From Fereydounia khargensis (Eukaryota > Basidiomycota > Ustilaginomycetes > Urocystidales > Fereydouniaceae), in the NCBI GenBank assembly GCA_026413255.1, contig JAOCZO010000029.1, positions 1-64,000 of the forward strand: a stretch of 64,000 bases of DNA, written 5' to 3'. The notes under the pieces were generated by a model. It saw nothing but the letters and a program-made list of their open reading frames with translations, did no database searches and was not told where the DNA came from. The first letter of the stretch is position 1. Every line of letters begins with the position of its first letter. This document shows, in pieces, positions 9,643 to 18,969 of the stretch. Both the position numbers and the translations under genes were made by a program.

Positions 9643-10250
9643 TTACTCGACATTCTCCCTCTTTTTCTTCTTTTTCTTTTTGGGCACCATTTCTTCGTCT
9701 GGCTCGAGCAGTGCTTGGTCAATCTGATCAATGGGCCATTAGCAGAGCTGGGAAAGAAAGAGCGGGTGGGCGGTGCAGACTGCATACGTACCTCAGGGAC
9801 TTCGCCGCTCTCGACCTCGAAGGCAGACTCGATCGTTTCTCGGTCGAAAGGTACTATCCTCTGTGGTGTATACTCGGGTTTGTGGAGGATGGCGTGGAGC
9901 GTGACACCTCTCTGTGCCCTTTTGGACATTTTGGGGGGCTTGACTCGTCCCGCGAGGCCCTGAACGTAGTGGGCGTAGGTGGCAGGTGGCTTGGTGGGCT
10001 TCTTGGGCGCGTCATTCTCGGTGTTCGGCGGCGGTGGGTCGGCGGGATTGTAAGGACGCACGGCACGGTCGTAGATGGGGTCGAGGTGGAAGAGAGAGAA
10101 CATGTCCTGTGTTCCGTTCAGATACGCTTTGGGCAGGTTGGGGGGACGAGCGGTCTGGGCGGGAAAGTAGGGTGGAAGAGGAGGAGGTGGTGCTGCATCC
10201 ACCTCCATCTTGACCGGTACTCCGGCGGCTTCCGGATCTGGGTGGGCCAT
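9643..10250 (-). CDS. Mediator subunit Med19/Rox3-like protein
   Basis: Exons 10250-9792 and 9723-9643 encode 179 aa. The segment PKAYLNGTQDMFSLFHLDPI is followed by RPYNP, then TYAHYVQGLAGRV and LHAILHKPEYTP. This resembles fungal Med19/Rox3, where a QDL-x-S-x-(Y/F)-G-L motif precedes a short basic K-x-Y-x-x-(Y/Q) segment and then the HIL motif. The 68 nt intron (9791-9724) is phase 0 and joins to a lysine-rich C-terminus (EEMVPKKKKKKKRENVE), as in Med19 proteins of other eukaryotes. Without splicing the frame runs on into the neighbouring gene. Med19 lies in the Mediator head/middle region and supports polymerase II recruitment. The assignment comes from motif memory and could be wrong; the gene structure is firmer. 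Confidence 0.6.
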
Positions 10251-10602
10251 GGTGATCCTAACGACGGCTGTAACGACGGCGGTGGTGGTAATGTTGCAAT
10301 GTGTGTGGGTGGGTACTGGAAGTGCAACACTTGACTGGCAGTGATCGACTCGCGCGTCAAGATAGTATGAGGCACTGAGCCAAAAAAACCCACAACACGT
10401 TTAGAAAAGTGGACTGAGTTACTGGTACGCGAGTTTCACACACGCTGAGTTTAGCCATTCTCCTCAGACTGTCACACATCCATCCCCTCTCGTTTCCCAT
10501 CACATCCCATTGCACTTCTCTCGTTCCCTTCCCAGCTTGAGTCTATCAGAGGGGCATCGGCATCAATTGACTCAGCGAGCGAGAGAGACAGTGACAGTGA
10601 CA

Positions 10603-10637
<35 letters not shown>

Positions 10638-10640
10638 AGC
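10251..10640. promoter_or_regulatory. Divergent promoter region, Med19-like and NUP49
   Basis: This 390 bp gap has no gene. Its right edge is the GAGACC tandem repeat that touches the NUP49 start. Confidence 0.5.
10603..10637 (+). repeat. GAGACC hexamer tandem repeat in the NUP49 leader
   Basis: About six copies of GAGACC end three bases before the ATG at 10641. They are preceded by two CAGTGA copies. The tract must lie in the 5' untranslated leader of the nucleoporin mRNA. Confidence 0.9.
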
Positions 10641-12211
10641 ATGTTTGGCGCCTCCTCGGGCTCAGCGCTCGGCCGCTCCGCCTCCTTCTCCTTCTCACAG
10701 CCGCCAGCAAACAAGCCTTTCTCTGGCACCTCTGGCGGGTTCACCTTTGGCGGCACCAGCTCAGCATCCACTACCAACACGGCCACTGCACCAGCGAGCT
10801 CTCAGTCCGCCGCCACTGCTGCTCCAGCATCTACCTCGGGCTTCAGCTTTGGCGCCGCCCCCAAGCCCGCTGGCACCACTGGCGGCCTTTTTGGCTCTGC
10901 CGCAACCACCAGCCAACCAGCACAGACCGGAGGCCTCTTCGGCTCGTCATCTACAACTACATCCCAACCACAGCAGACAGTCGGTCTGTTCGGATCCAGC
11001 CAACCTCAACAACAACAACAGCAGCAGCAGCAGCAGCAAACGGGCGGCGGCCTCTTTGGCTCATCTACCACGACGGCTCAACCAGCTACTGGTGGTGGCC
11101 TGTTTGGTGGCCAGTCGACAGGGACAGGAGGTCTCTTTGGGTCCTCAACAACGACTACAAACACAGGAGGCGGTCTGTTTGGCTCTGCCACGGCTCAGGC
11201 TCCCAAGCCCGCTGGCTTTGGCTTTGGCGCCTCCACAGCGGCACCCGCCGTGGGTGGGTTCGGGCAAAGGTGAGTGCGAGTGGAAGGAGCACCGTATTGA
11301 ATCCCCATGTTCATCTGTCTGACAGTAGTCTTTCATGGCCGATTCTGTCATGCAGCCAAGCTGCGTTCCAACCTGCCCAGTCGCAGCAGGCGGCGGCATC
11401 GCCCTTTGCACGCTTCGGATACTATCAAAAGGAAAGGTTTAACGATCTTGCGGATGACGCGAGAAAGCTGGTAGAAGAGCTCGAGTGAGTGCTAGGGTCT
11501 CAGGGTCTCACACAGTGGCAGTGCCATGCAGAACTGACTCACGGCTCGCTTTCCGTACCCGCAGCTCGTACATGACTTCTCAGATGCAGATCAAGGACGA
11601 GCTCAAGACGCGTGACTTTGGCTCTGAGATCCGCAAGTGTGCGGCCGAGTGGCACGAGCTCGACTCGGCGCTCAAGTCGCTCGCAGCAACACTCGAGTCA
11701 GACACGAACCAGTGCAAGGACGTGGCGGAGCGAGTAGAGCAGGACCGGGCGGACAATGCGACTCTGTACGCGATCGCGAGCAATGCGCGAGAAGGGCGGA
11801 GCGACGGCAGTGGCTTTATCGAGTGGCTGCAGCGCTACTTTGCCAAGCAGGCCGACGAGTTTCGCCAGCGCATCCAGAGGTACCGCAGTGTCATGGAGAC
11901 TGTCGAGCGCCACTTGCAGAGTCTGGACAAGCGTGACCAGTACACACCACAGGGTGAGTAAAGCAGCGATACAAGTAAAGTTGTTCTGCAGTGACTGATT
12001 CACCTTGTGGTCGTCATCATCAACAGCTATCTCGGATGTGATCCACGCTCAGCACGCTTCCTTCATGGCGCTCGCGGCAGAGGTGGCTTCGCTGCACTCG
12101 GAGGTCGACTCTCTCAAGAAGGACTACACCAAGTGGTACCAGCAGACGCACAAGAGCTTCCGCGACCCTTTTGGAAGCATGAACCAGCTGGCCAGCTCGG
12201 TAGCGCCCTAG
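10641..12211 (+). CDS. NUP49: FG nucleoporin of the Nup49/Nup58 family
   Basis: Exons 10641-11269, 11356-11484, 11565-11953 and 12027-12211 encode 443 aa. Residues 1-210 are an FG domain with many GLFGS repeats, FSFG variants and a run of 11 Gln encoded by mixed CAA/CAG. The rest is alpha-helical: FARFGYYQKERFNDLADDAR, MQIKDELKTRDFGSEIRKCA and YTPQAISDVIHAQHASFMAL. This is the coiled-coil part by which Nup49/Nup58 joins Nsp1 and Nup57 in the central channel of the nuclear pore. The TPQ motif before the last helix is characteristic. The three introns (86, 80 and 73 nt) all have GTGAGT donors. The stop codon lies at the edge of a CCCTAG repeat. Confidence 0.93.
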
Positions 12212-12232
12212 CCCTAGCCCTAGCCCTAGCGC
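12204..12232. repeat. CCCTAG hexamer tract overlapping the NUP49 stop
   Basis: Four copies of CCCTAG are flanked by GCGC sequences. The TAG of the first copy is the NUP49 stop codon, so the array starts at the translation end and runs into the 3' untranslated region. The unit differs by one base from the common telomere unit CCCTAA. Confidence 0.9.
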
Positions 12233-12542
12233 TCTCGTTGCCGCCATGTACCTTTTGCTAGCTAGATGAGAATCAACTCGTGTCATGACACGGTCGTCAT
12301 CGTTCTGTTTTGTACGGCATAACTTGCAGCAACTAACAAGTAACTTGGGTGTAACTTGCAGTATTGCCTCCGAGTCGCGTCTTGGTTTCCCCTGAAATGC
12401 GTCCTGTCGCGCTGTCAGACTCGCCATTCGACAATCACACGCTCATCCAACCATCATATCCCACATCATACCATAACATGCCACCACAATTACGCGCTTG
12501 AAAAGAACAAGAACCGCACCCACACAGCAACTACCAACGAGG
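12233..12542. other. Intergenic, NUP49 to MDM10
   Basis: These 310 bases hold the NUP49 3' end and the MDM10 promoter. The last 100 are rich in CA and TCA. No other element was seen. Confidence 0.4.
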
Positions 12543-14252
12543 ATGTACGACTTTGTCTCGCACATTCTCCGGCGGTACTTTGAGGCGACGGGGTGGAACG
12601 AGTACAACTCGTACCTCAACCTCACTGCCTCGTCCTCGTCCATACTCGACTTTCACATACCCTCTGGCTTTTCGCTCTCAATATCTGCCTCGCCTACACC
12701 TGCATTCTTCACCTCCTACCGGCTGGCGGCGCTGCCCACGCTTCGGGGTGGGATAGGGTACATCTACTCGTCGACCGACACGCCGCTGGATTTCGGACGC
12801 AGCTCCAAGGATGTCAGGTTCAAGGACCTCGTCGAGCGCTTCCGCATTGTCCAGGCGCCCACCAGGCCTGAGGGCAAGGAGCAGGTATGGCTTGCCGGCG
12901 AGCGGGTCGACACGCGCGACTACCTCATCTATGCCTGCATGCACGTGCCATCGTCTCGTCTCGATGCCTTGTACACCACCCGCCTCTCGCCCACCTGGCA
13001 GTTTATACTCACCGCCGTATCCACCCCACCACGCTATCCGCTCTCTGCGCTCCAGAACAGCGTGAGCCTCGCGGGCGATAAGAGTCTCGACGCTTCACAG
13101 ACGCAGCCCGCCGCGCCCCCCATCACGCCGGGAGCCGGCCCACCGGGGAGCACCAACCTCCAGCTCACACTGCAGCGTGACACGGGCCGCTGGTTCACCG
13201 AGTACAGCTACTCGGCCGACGACGCGCTCTGGGGATTCCGTGTGCTGCACAACTTTGGCGGCACACCGGAGCATGTCGCGCCCAGACCTGTCGAGGACGA
13301 GCCCAGCCAGGCACAGGGTCACGGCATGGGTGTGGGTGCCGGGGCCGGGGCCGGGGTGGGCCCAAACACCTCCCTCGAGACGCCGGTACACGCTGACCGT
13401 GGCCGGTGGCTCAAGCGCATCAACGAGAGCGGCCTGCTGGACGAGATGGGCGTCGTAGGTGGCGGCCTGCGTGGCCGCTTCAGCGCCGGTGCCGAAGTGT
13501 TCGTCAGCACCGTAGAGAAGAGTGCCGGTCTGTCGACCGGCATCCGCTTCGCCACGCTGCCAGACTTGCCCGGCTCGCCACCGAGTCAGCCGCCCACTAT
13601 CATCACGGCCACGCTCAACCCCATGATGGGACATCTGAGCACCGCGTACGCGGCACGCATGTCGCGCGACGTCGCCGTCTGCTCCCGCTTCGACTTTAAC
13701 GTGTACTCGTACGATTCCGAGCTTACATTTGGTGGCGAGTACTGGCTCCGTTCTTCCTCTTCCTCAGCAGCCAAGGCGGCCGCCAGTGCGCCTGCCCTTG
13801 CGTCAGCAGCAGTATCAGTATCCCGGCTCCCTGACCCTGATCGCCGCCTGTCCCTGTCTCTGCGCGAAGAACCACCACCCCCTCCCGTGCAAGAGACAAC
13901 ACCCGCGCCCGCGCCCGCGCCCGCGGTCGCCTCCGTTCCCGAATCTGCGGGGACCGTGTCCCGCACTCTAGACCAGATCAGCGGCGTGCTCAAGGCGCGC
14001 ATCTCCACCACCTCAGACGTCCGTCTGCTCTGGCAGGGCCGGCTGCGCAACTGCCTCGTCTCGCTCGGCGTCAAAGCAGACCTCAACTCGCACCTCCCAA
14101 GACAGCAGGCAGGCTCAACAGCAGCAGGGACGGGCATACTCAAGAGTGTAGGCGTCGAGGTCATGTACTTTAGCAATGCGGAGGACGCCCAGACCGCTGG
14201 AATGGTCGGTGGTGCTGGTGGACGCAATCAGCAGCACGAGCGGGCAATGTAG
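12543..14252 (+). CDS. MDM10: Mitochondrial outer-membrane beta-barrel protein Mdm10
   Basis: A single exon encodes 569 aa. The start at 12543 gives MYDFVSHILRRYFEATGW, then NSYLNLTASSSSILDFHIP and a YIYSS segment, closely following the conserved fungal Mdm10 N-terminus. An upstream in-frame ATG at 12498 would add 15 residues not found in the family. Mdm10 is a porin-fold beta-barrel of the ERMES ER-mitochondria tether and also assists the SAM complex in Tom40 assembly. Later barrel segments include WFTEYSYSADDALWGFRVLH, SAGLSTGIRFATLP and ATLNPMMGHLSTAYAARMS. The C-terminal third has a low-complexity insert (about residues 400-470, Ala/Ser/Pro-rich), making the protein longer than the roughly 490 aa yeast form. 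Confidence 0.94.
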   Translation: MYDFVSHILRRYFEATGWNEYNSYLNLTASSSSILDFHIPSGFSLSISASPTPAFFTSYRLAALPTLRGGIGYIYSSTDTPLDFGRSSKDVRFKDLVERFRIVQAPTRPEGKEQVWLAGERVDTRDYLIYACMHVPSSRLDALYTTRLSPTWQFILTAVSTPPRYPLSALQNSVSLAGDKSLDASQTQPAAPPITPGAGPPGSTNLQLTLQRDTGRWFTEYSYSADDALWGFRVLHNFGGTPEHVAPRPVEDEPSQAQGHGMGVGAGAGAGVGPNTSLETPVHADRGRWLKRINESGLLDEMGVVGGGLRGRFSAGAEVFVSTVEKSAGLSTGIRFATLPDLPGSPPSQPPTIITATLNPMMGHLSTAYAARMSRDVAVCSRFDFNVYSYDSELTFGGEYWLRSSSSSAAKAAASAPALASAAVSVSRLPDPDRRLSLSLREEPPPPPVQETTPAPAPAPAVASVPESAGTVSRTLDQISGVLKARISTTSDVRLLWQGRLRNCLVSLGVKADLNSHLPRQQAGSTAAGTGILKSVGVEVMYFSNAEDAQTAGMVGGAGGRNQQHERAM

Positions 14253-14707
14253 ATGCGAGTTTTGTTTTCCACTTCAGTTCGCCAATGAGAGCCTAGTGTG
14301 CTGTACAGTACAGTACAGTACAGTACAGTACAGAACTTGACAATGCTGTTTCTGTACCGCACCTTGGCCGCCGGGAAGGCAATGCGTGCATGAATCGCAC
14401 CGCCAGTCCCAGGCTTAACGACGTGTACTGAGAGGGCGATGAACAAGCAACCGAGTACCGTAGGGCGAGTTTCTCTTATGCGGCCTGCTGGGACGATCCG
14501 CTGTTTGGGAGCGCATACAGGACATACTGTAGCCTCACAGCGCCCTCCACATGACGCAAGGCAACACACAGTGTGCTCAATACCGTACCCATACCGAAAC
14601 TGCATGCACGGTCACCGCTCCCAAAGGTACAAATACTCTACTTAGCAGACCGCATCTCGCCTAAGACAATTCCCCTCTATTCGCTATCCTGCATTGCTAC
14701 TGCCATC
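14253..14707. promoter_or_regulatory. Intergenic, MDM10 to GH43, with ACAGT repeat
   Basis: This 455 bp gap holds the CAGTA tandem repeat listed separately. No gene was recognised in the remainder, which should contain the GH43 promoter. Confidence 0.5.
14301..14333. repeat. CAGTA tandem repeat
   Basis: Six direct copies of CAGTA (CTGTACAGTACAGTACAGTA and on) lie about 50 bp past the MDM10 stop. The same five-base unit forms the inverted copies elsewhere in the window. Confidence 0.92.
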
Positions 14708-16041
14708 ATGCCGGCTCACCCGCACCTAGGCTACGTCAACCCCGGTACGTGAACCGCTCCACTGCGTCTCTCCGAACCAGGTCGACCGCCGTGTACTGAC
14801 TTGACGTCCCGTACTGCACTACCAGTGGTGGGGCACGACTTTCCCGACCCGGGCGTGTTCTACGACGCCCGCAGTTCCACCTGGTATGCATACAGCACTA
14901 ATGCGAATGGGAAGAACGTGCAGTGCAGCTCTACGAAGGACTTTTGTTCCTGGACGCACCACCCGGACGAGGTTCTGCCCGGCCCTCTTCCGCAGTGGAC
15001 CAGTGGCGCTGGCGGGTTCGTGTGGGCACCAGAGGTGATTGAGGCGCCGCAGAACAGGGGCGGGTACCTCATGTACGTGACCGTGCAGGACGGCCGGTTT
15101 CGCAAGCAGTGCATTGGCGCCGCCTACTCGCGCTACAGCCCACTCGGGCCGTTTGCGTTCGTCAGCGACGGGTGGATCGTGAGTCGCGGAGAGACGGGCG
15201 GCTCGCTCGACCCACAGCCGTTCGAGGATCCTGTCAGCAGACGAAGGTACCTAGTCTTCAAGAGCGACTGGGACAGGATGTACACGCAGCATCCGCAGCT
15301 GTGGATCGCGCCTCTCTCCGAAGACGGGCTGAGACTACAAGGCGAAATGGCGCCCCTCCTCGCCCCCTCCATGCCGTACCAGCACAACCTGCTCGAGGCA
15401 CCCTACCTCGTTTTCCACCCGCCGAGCGGAGCCTATGTCCTCTTCTACTCTAGCGGCACGTTCAGCAATCAGAGTAGGTCCTTGTGTCCACTTTCTACTC
15501 GACTCTGGCTCCCAAAGCACAGGTACTAACATTGTGATCGCATTGCATCTCAGCCTACGCAACGTCGTTCGCCATCTCCCGCTCTGGCCTGTTCGGGCCC
15601 TACGTGCCCGCCCCAGGTCCCATCCTCGGCACCGACGCAGCGCGCAGCATCATTGGACCCGGAGGCGCAAGCGTCGTCCAGGGCGTAGAGGGACACTGGT
15701 TCATCGTGTTCCATGCGCTTGCACACGAAGGCGGGCCACGACGCATGTGCGTACACCGCATCGAGTTTGCACCCGACGCAACTCCCTCGCTCCCCGCCCC
15801 TCCCAACTGCGGAAAACGCCTCCGCCTAGGCGCAGAGCGAGAGGACGACTGCTCCCACTTCCCTCCCTCCCACAACGAAACACCCCCCGCCCCGCACCAT
15901 GAGAAAAAGAAGAGCAGCAAAAAGGACAAGTTGAAACAGAAACTCTTCGGCGCTGGTTCCGCTGCTGGACTCAAACACAAGAAAGGAAGCCACAGCAGCA
16001 GCTCGAGCAGCTCGAGCAGTAGCTCATCGGACTCAGACTAG
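14708..16041 (+). CDS. Glycoside hydrolase family 43 enzyme with a Lys/Ser-rich tail
   Basis: Exons 14708-14744, 14826-15473 and 15554-16041 encode 390 aa. The five-bladed beta-propeller fold of GH43 is supported by the three expected acidic positions: Asp20 in DFPDPGVFYD, Asp141 in SLDPQPFEDP and Glu203 in LLEAPYLVF. Family members cut arabinan, arabinoxylan or related plant wall polymers by inversion. Unusually, there is no signal peptide: the first exon encodes only MPAHPHLGYVNP. The C-terminus (about residues 320-390) is disordered, with a basic KKKSSKKDKLKQK stretch followed by a Ser run. This suggests an intracellular or unconventionally exported enzyme, or a missed upstream exon, though none was seen. 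The substrate cannot be told. Confidence 0.85.
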
Positions 16042-16227
16042 AATCCACAGCCCTACACTAGAATTGAGCGAAATGCAATGGAATGGATTTGCCAATATTC
16101 CAGCTTTGCGTGGGTCAGAATGTGCGCAGCCAGTGCTGCCCCGCAGCGGCATGTCTCCTCAAAGATCGATCTTGGAAATCTTGGAAATGTTTTATAACAG
16201 CAATGTAATTGAGCGACTCTCAACGGC
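16042..16227. other. Spacer between GH43 and tRNA-Asp
   Basis: This AT-richer spacer contains TTGGAAATCTTGGAAATG, a 10 bp unit occurring twice. No gene was seen. Confidence 0.3.
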
Positions 16228-16330
16228 TCCGAATTAGTTTAGTGGCTATGACGGCGCCTTGTCATGAAGACAACGCTCTCCGCTGTTTGAGTGAACGGCG
16301 CAGACCCGGGTTCAATTCCCGGATTCGGAG
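16228..16330 (+). tRNA. tRNA-Asp (GTC) with a 31 nt intron
   Basis: The acceptor stem TCCGAAT pairs with ATTCGGA (16323-16329), with discriminator G at 16330. The anticodon stem GCGCC (16254-16258) pairs with GGCGC (16297-16301). The loop begins TTGTCA with anticodon GTC at 16261-16263. The T arm is CCGGG-TTCAATT-CCCGG. The sequence between 16265 and 16295 is extra and starts one base after the anticodon, the standard position for a nuclear tRNA intron. Removing it leaves 72 bases, the usual tRNA-Asp length. The internal A and B boxes (TTAGTTTAGTGG, GGGTTCAATTC) match a polymerase III gene. Confidence 0.93.
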
Positions 16331-16343
16331 AAAGCACCTTCAA

Positions 16344-16349
16344 TTTTTT
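16344..16349 (+). terminator. RNA polymerase III terminator of tRNA-Asp
   Basis: A run of six T on the coding strand begins 13 bases after the tRNA 3' end, the usual form and distance for polymerase III termination. Confidence 0.85.
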
Positions 16350-16518
16350 GTCCTCTACCCCCTTTTTTTATACGAGCCAGACACGCCGCACATTTTTCTT
16401 CAGTCTGCCTAAGTTGCACATTGAAATGGGGTATCACGACTCTTTCTTTTTTCTTCCATTCCGTTTCAAAGCGGTACGGTATCCAATGCAAAGATTGCAA
16501 GCAAATAGAGGGTAAATA

Positions 16519-18390
16519 TTAGCTAGAGGGCCACTGCTGGTGCTGGGGCGTGGGCATAGCAAACCCGCCAGTTCCCGGCTGGAATGCTGCGCCACCCTGT
16601 CCCTGTCCCTGGCCTTGGCCCGGATCGCTGCGGTTTGTAGAGGACGGATCGAATGTGTACGGTGGCGGTGCGCCAGACGGCGGGTACGGCGAGCCGCCAG
16701 GGCCGCCCTGCATGTATGGCGGCATCGAGGACGGGTAGCCACCGCCGCCGCCGCCGCCGCCGGCATAGCTACCGGATTGCGTTGGCGCGCCGTAGCTGCT
16801 GCTGTTGGATGTAATACCGTACCCGCTTGGTTGAGCGCCGTATCCGTGAGGCTGCGGGGGAGCCCCATAGCCACCAGCTTGAGGTTGAGGAGGGGCGCCG
16901 TAGCCTCCTCCGGCCAGGGGATAAGCGGGAGCGCCATACCCTGCTCCCGCCTGGGGTTGCGGTGGTGCACCGTATGCACCAGCTTGGGGCTGCGGAGGAG
17001 CGCTGTATCCTCCTGCGGGAGCTGCAGCAGGGATAGGGGCGCCGTAGCCGCCTCCAGCCTGCGGCTGAGCCGGGACCTGTGGGGCACCAGGAGCAGCCGT
17101 GGAAGCAGCAGGGGCAGCGTTCGGCGCCGGAGCACCGGGTGCGAGGCCATGCTCCATCGCGGATCGGAACGTAGCCGCCTCACGGGCAAAGCGGGCCTGT
17201 TTGTCCGCCATCTTTTCCTGCCTCTTCTTCTGCTTCTTGCGCTGACTGAAACTAAAGCTTGTATTGTCCTCGTCACTGGCGTCGTAGCTGTGGTCAATGC
17301 CGCCGAGGAGAATCTTGAGGCAGTACAGTTCCTCAGTGAGCTCGATGCCAGTCTGGGCGCGGACCTGTCTGGCTTCGGCGCGAATGTCGGAGCAGACGTC
17401 GATGAGGTCGCCTACCTCCTTGTGCGAATCGACGCTTTCGAGCCACTCCTGGGCTTCGCGGTCGTTTCCGACCGCGGCGATCTGGAAGCTGACAGCGTCC
17501 TCGCCGTACCGGGTTGAGGAGAGTGTGCGCTTGGTAGACTGGAGGACGCGTAGGATCTTGTCGCTCGACTCGCCGGTTGGGCGGCCGTCAGTGATGATGA
17601 GCACGAGGACCGGCTTGGAGAGGGTGCCACTCTGTGCCTTGGAGATGAGGTTGGGCTGCAGCAGCTTGGACTCGAGCGCAGTGCCCATGGGCGTGGCCCG
17701 GCCCCGGAAGGTGCACTGTTCCGCGAGGGCCTCGGCTTCGGCTGCAGTGTGCACGCGGCGCTGGACAGCCTCGTTCATCCATGCACACTCGATGCCGTCC
17801 GGGTCAAACCTCGCCGCGGCCTCAGAGGCGCGACGCACGATCCCCTGCAGTGCCTGGGGCCGGAGGCGTCCCTCTGCATTCATGGACGCCGAGTCGTCGA
17901 GGAGGAACATGACGTCAAAGAGCGCAAGCTTGACCAGGTCCTGTGCGAGCGAGGGCGGGAGCTTCCATGCATCAGCGGCGGCTACGAGCTTGCCCGTGCT
18001 GGCAATGTCCACAGCTAGTCGAGCAACTGCGTCGTACGTCCAGAAGGGATAGAGATACTGTTCCTGCACACACGTGCAGAGGATACGTGCGATAAAGCGC
18101 CAGTCGCGCAGATGGTCCCAGGTCACATTGGCGGGACTGGTAGGAGGTGCAACCGAGTGCGACTGCGACTGTTGGTGGTGAGCGTAGGCAGCTGCAGCGC
18201 CTGCCGCTGCTAGTCCAGCTCCCGCTCCGGCGTAGAGGCCTGCGTTGGAAGAAGAGTGCTGCGTTTGTGCTGGGACAGGGGCAGCTTGCTGGGAATGCTT
18301 CTCGTCCTTCTTCTTGCTTGCCTTGTACAGCATGTAGGCCGACACGCCCGCGGCGAGGCCGACGAGCACGAGCTTCTTGTTAAATCCCAT
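16519..18390 (-). CDS. Membrane-anchored von Willebrand A domain protein with Gly/Pro/Tyr-rich tail
   Basis: A single exon encodes 623 aa. Residues 8-23 (LVLVGLAAGVSAYMLY) form one hydrophobic segment followed by KASKKKDEK, a signal anchor with a basic flank. A vWA domain occupies about residues 155-345: ALFDVMFLLDDSASM gives the metal-site motif D165-x-S167-x-S169, with later Thr in RGRATPMGTAL and Asp in LIITDGRPTGE. All metal-site residues are therefore present. The last 220 residues are disordered, with many YGAPPQPQAG-like repeats and a GQGQGQG run. Fungal relatives are generally uncharacterised. The domain suggests metal-dependent protein binding at a membrane surface, and the repeat tail suggests a scaffold. 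Membrane identity (mitochondrial outer or ER) cannot be told. Confidence 0.85.
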   Translation of the reverse strand: MGFNKKLVLVGLAAGVSAYMLYKASKKKDEKHSQQAAPVPAQTQHSSSNAGLYAGAGAGLAAAGAAAAYAHHQQSQSHSVAPPTSPANVTWDHLRDWRFIARILCTCVQEQYLYPFWTYDAVARLAVDIASTGKLVAAADAWKLPPSLAQDLVKLALFDVMFLLDDSASMNAEGRLRPQALQGIVRRASEAAARFDPDGIECAWMNEAVQRRVHTAAEAEALAEQCTFRGRATPMGTALESKLLQPNLISKAQSGTLSKPVLVLIITDGRPTGESSDKILRVLQSTKRTLSSTRYGEDAVSFQIAAVGNDREAQEWLESVDSHKEVGDLIDVCSDIRAEARQVRAQTGIELTEELYCLKILLGGIDHSYDASDEDNTSFSFSQRKKQKKRQEKMADKQARFAREAATFRSAMEHGLAPGAPAPNAAPAASTAAPGAPQVPAQPQAGGGYGAPIPAAAPAGGYSAPPQPQAGAYGAPPQPQAGAGYGAPAYPLAGGGYGAPPQPQAGGYGAPPQPHGYGAQPSGYGITSNSSSYGAPTQSGSYAGGGGGGGGYPSSMPPYMQGGPGGSPYPPSGAPPPYTFDPSSTNRSDPGQGQGQGQGGAAFQPGTGGFAMPTPQHQQWPSS

Positions 18391-18969
18391 ACGTGGTCGC
18401 TTGCTTGAATCAAGATGGTGGTGAGAGAGATCGAAGGGGAATGTGGTCCGGGATGCGAATGGGTTTTATGGCGCAACAGCCGCGAGCCCAGTCTCCTTGT
18501 GTGGGTGCTGAGAGTCGCTCCTTCTTGCCGAGCTGCACGTCCTTCCCATACTTGCGGGTCAGCTGCCAAGCTGTGGTGGCCATGTACAGTACAGTGCAGT
18601 ACATTACAGTACAGTACTGTAATACACTATGGCTGTGCTTGCTTGCTCGCTCTGCTTGCCTGCTTGCATTGATGACGGCCCTTCCCTCCACCCGCCCTCC
18701 AGCCATACGCGCCCATCTGCACCAGCCAGCGCACAGACACAGCCCGCCACGTTACCCGACTTTCATGCCAAAGCCCCGCCGCCCAGCATAGCATCATCGC
18801 TTTCCTCCCAGTTTGGTACACATCTGACGACACCGTGCGCACAGTCAAGCCTGTTCTTGTTCCGAGGACTTTGTTTTTGATTCTTTCCGTCTTTTTCTTT
18901 TGTCCTTCTTTCAACATGCTCGGCCATCCAAGCTGACTCCCTCCTTGCTTTGAGATCCGGCAAGCAAGC
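18391..18969. promoter_or_regulatory. Intergenic, vWA gene to ALE1, with ACAGT repeat
   Basis: This 579 bp gap holds the vWA gene promoter and the ALE1 3' region. The only clear structure is the repeat at 18584-18624. Confidence 0.5.
18584..18624. repeat. ACAGT/ACTGT repeat with palindromic core
   Basis: Several ACAGT units lead into TACAGTACTGTA (18610-18621), a perfect 12 bp palindrome. It lies about 195-235 bp upstream of the vWA start on the minus strand. Confidence 0.9.

Noticed and set aside
12204-12232. Interstitial telomere
   Set aside because: Only four CCCTAG units, wrong by one base from the common unit, and too short. Simple slippage is enough.
16540-17517. 325-codon plus-strand frame within the vWA gene
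   Set aside because: It is antisense to the YGAPPQPQ repeats. Its Arg/Ala/Ser-rich composition follows directly from them.
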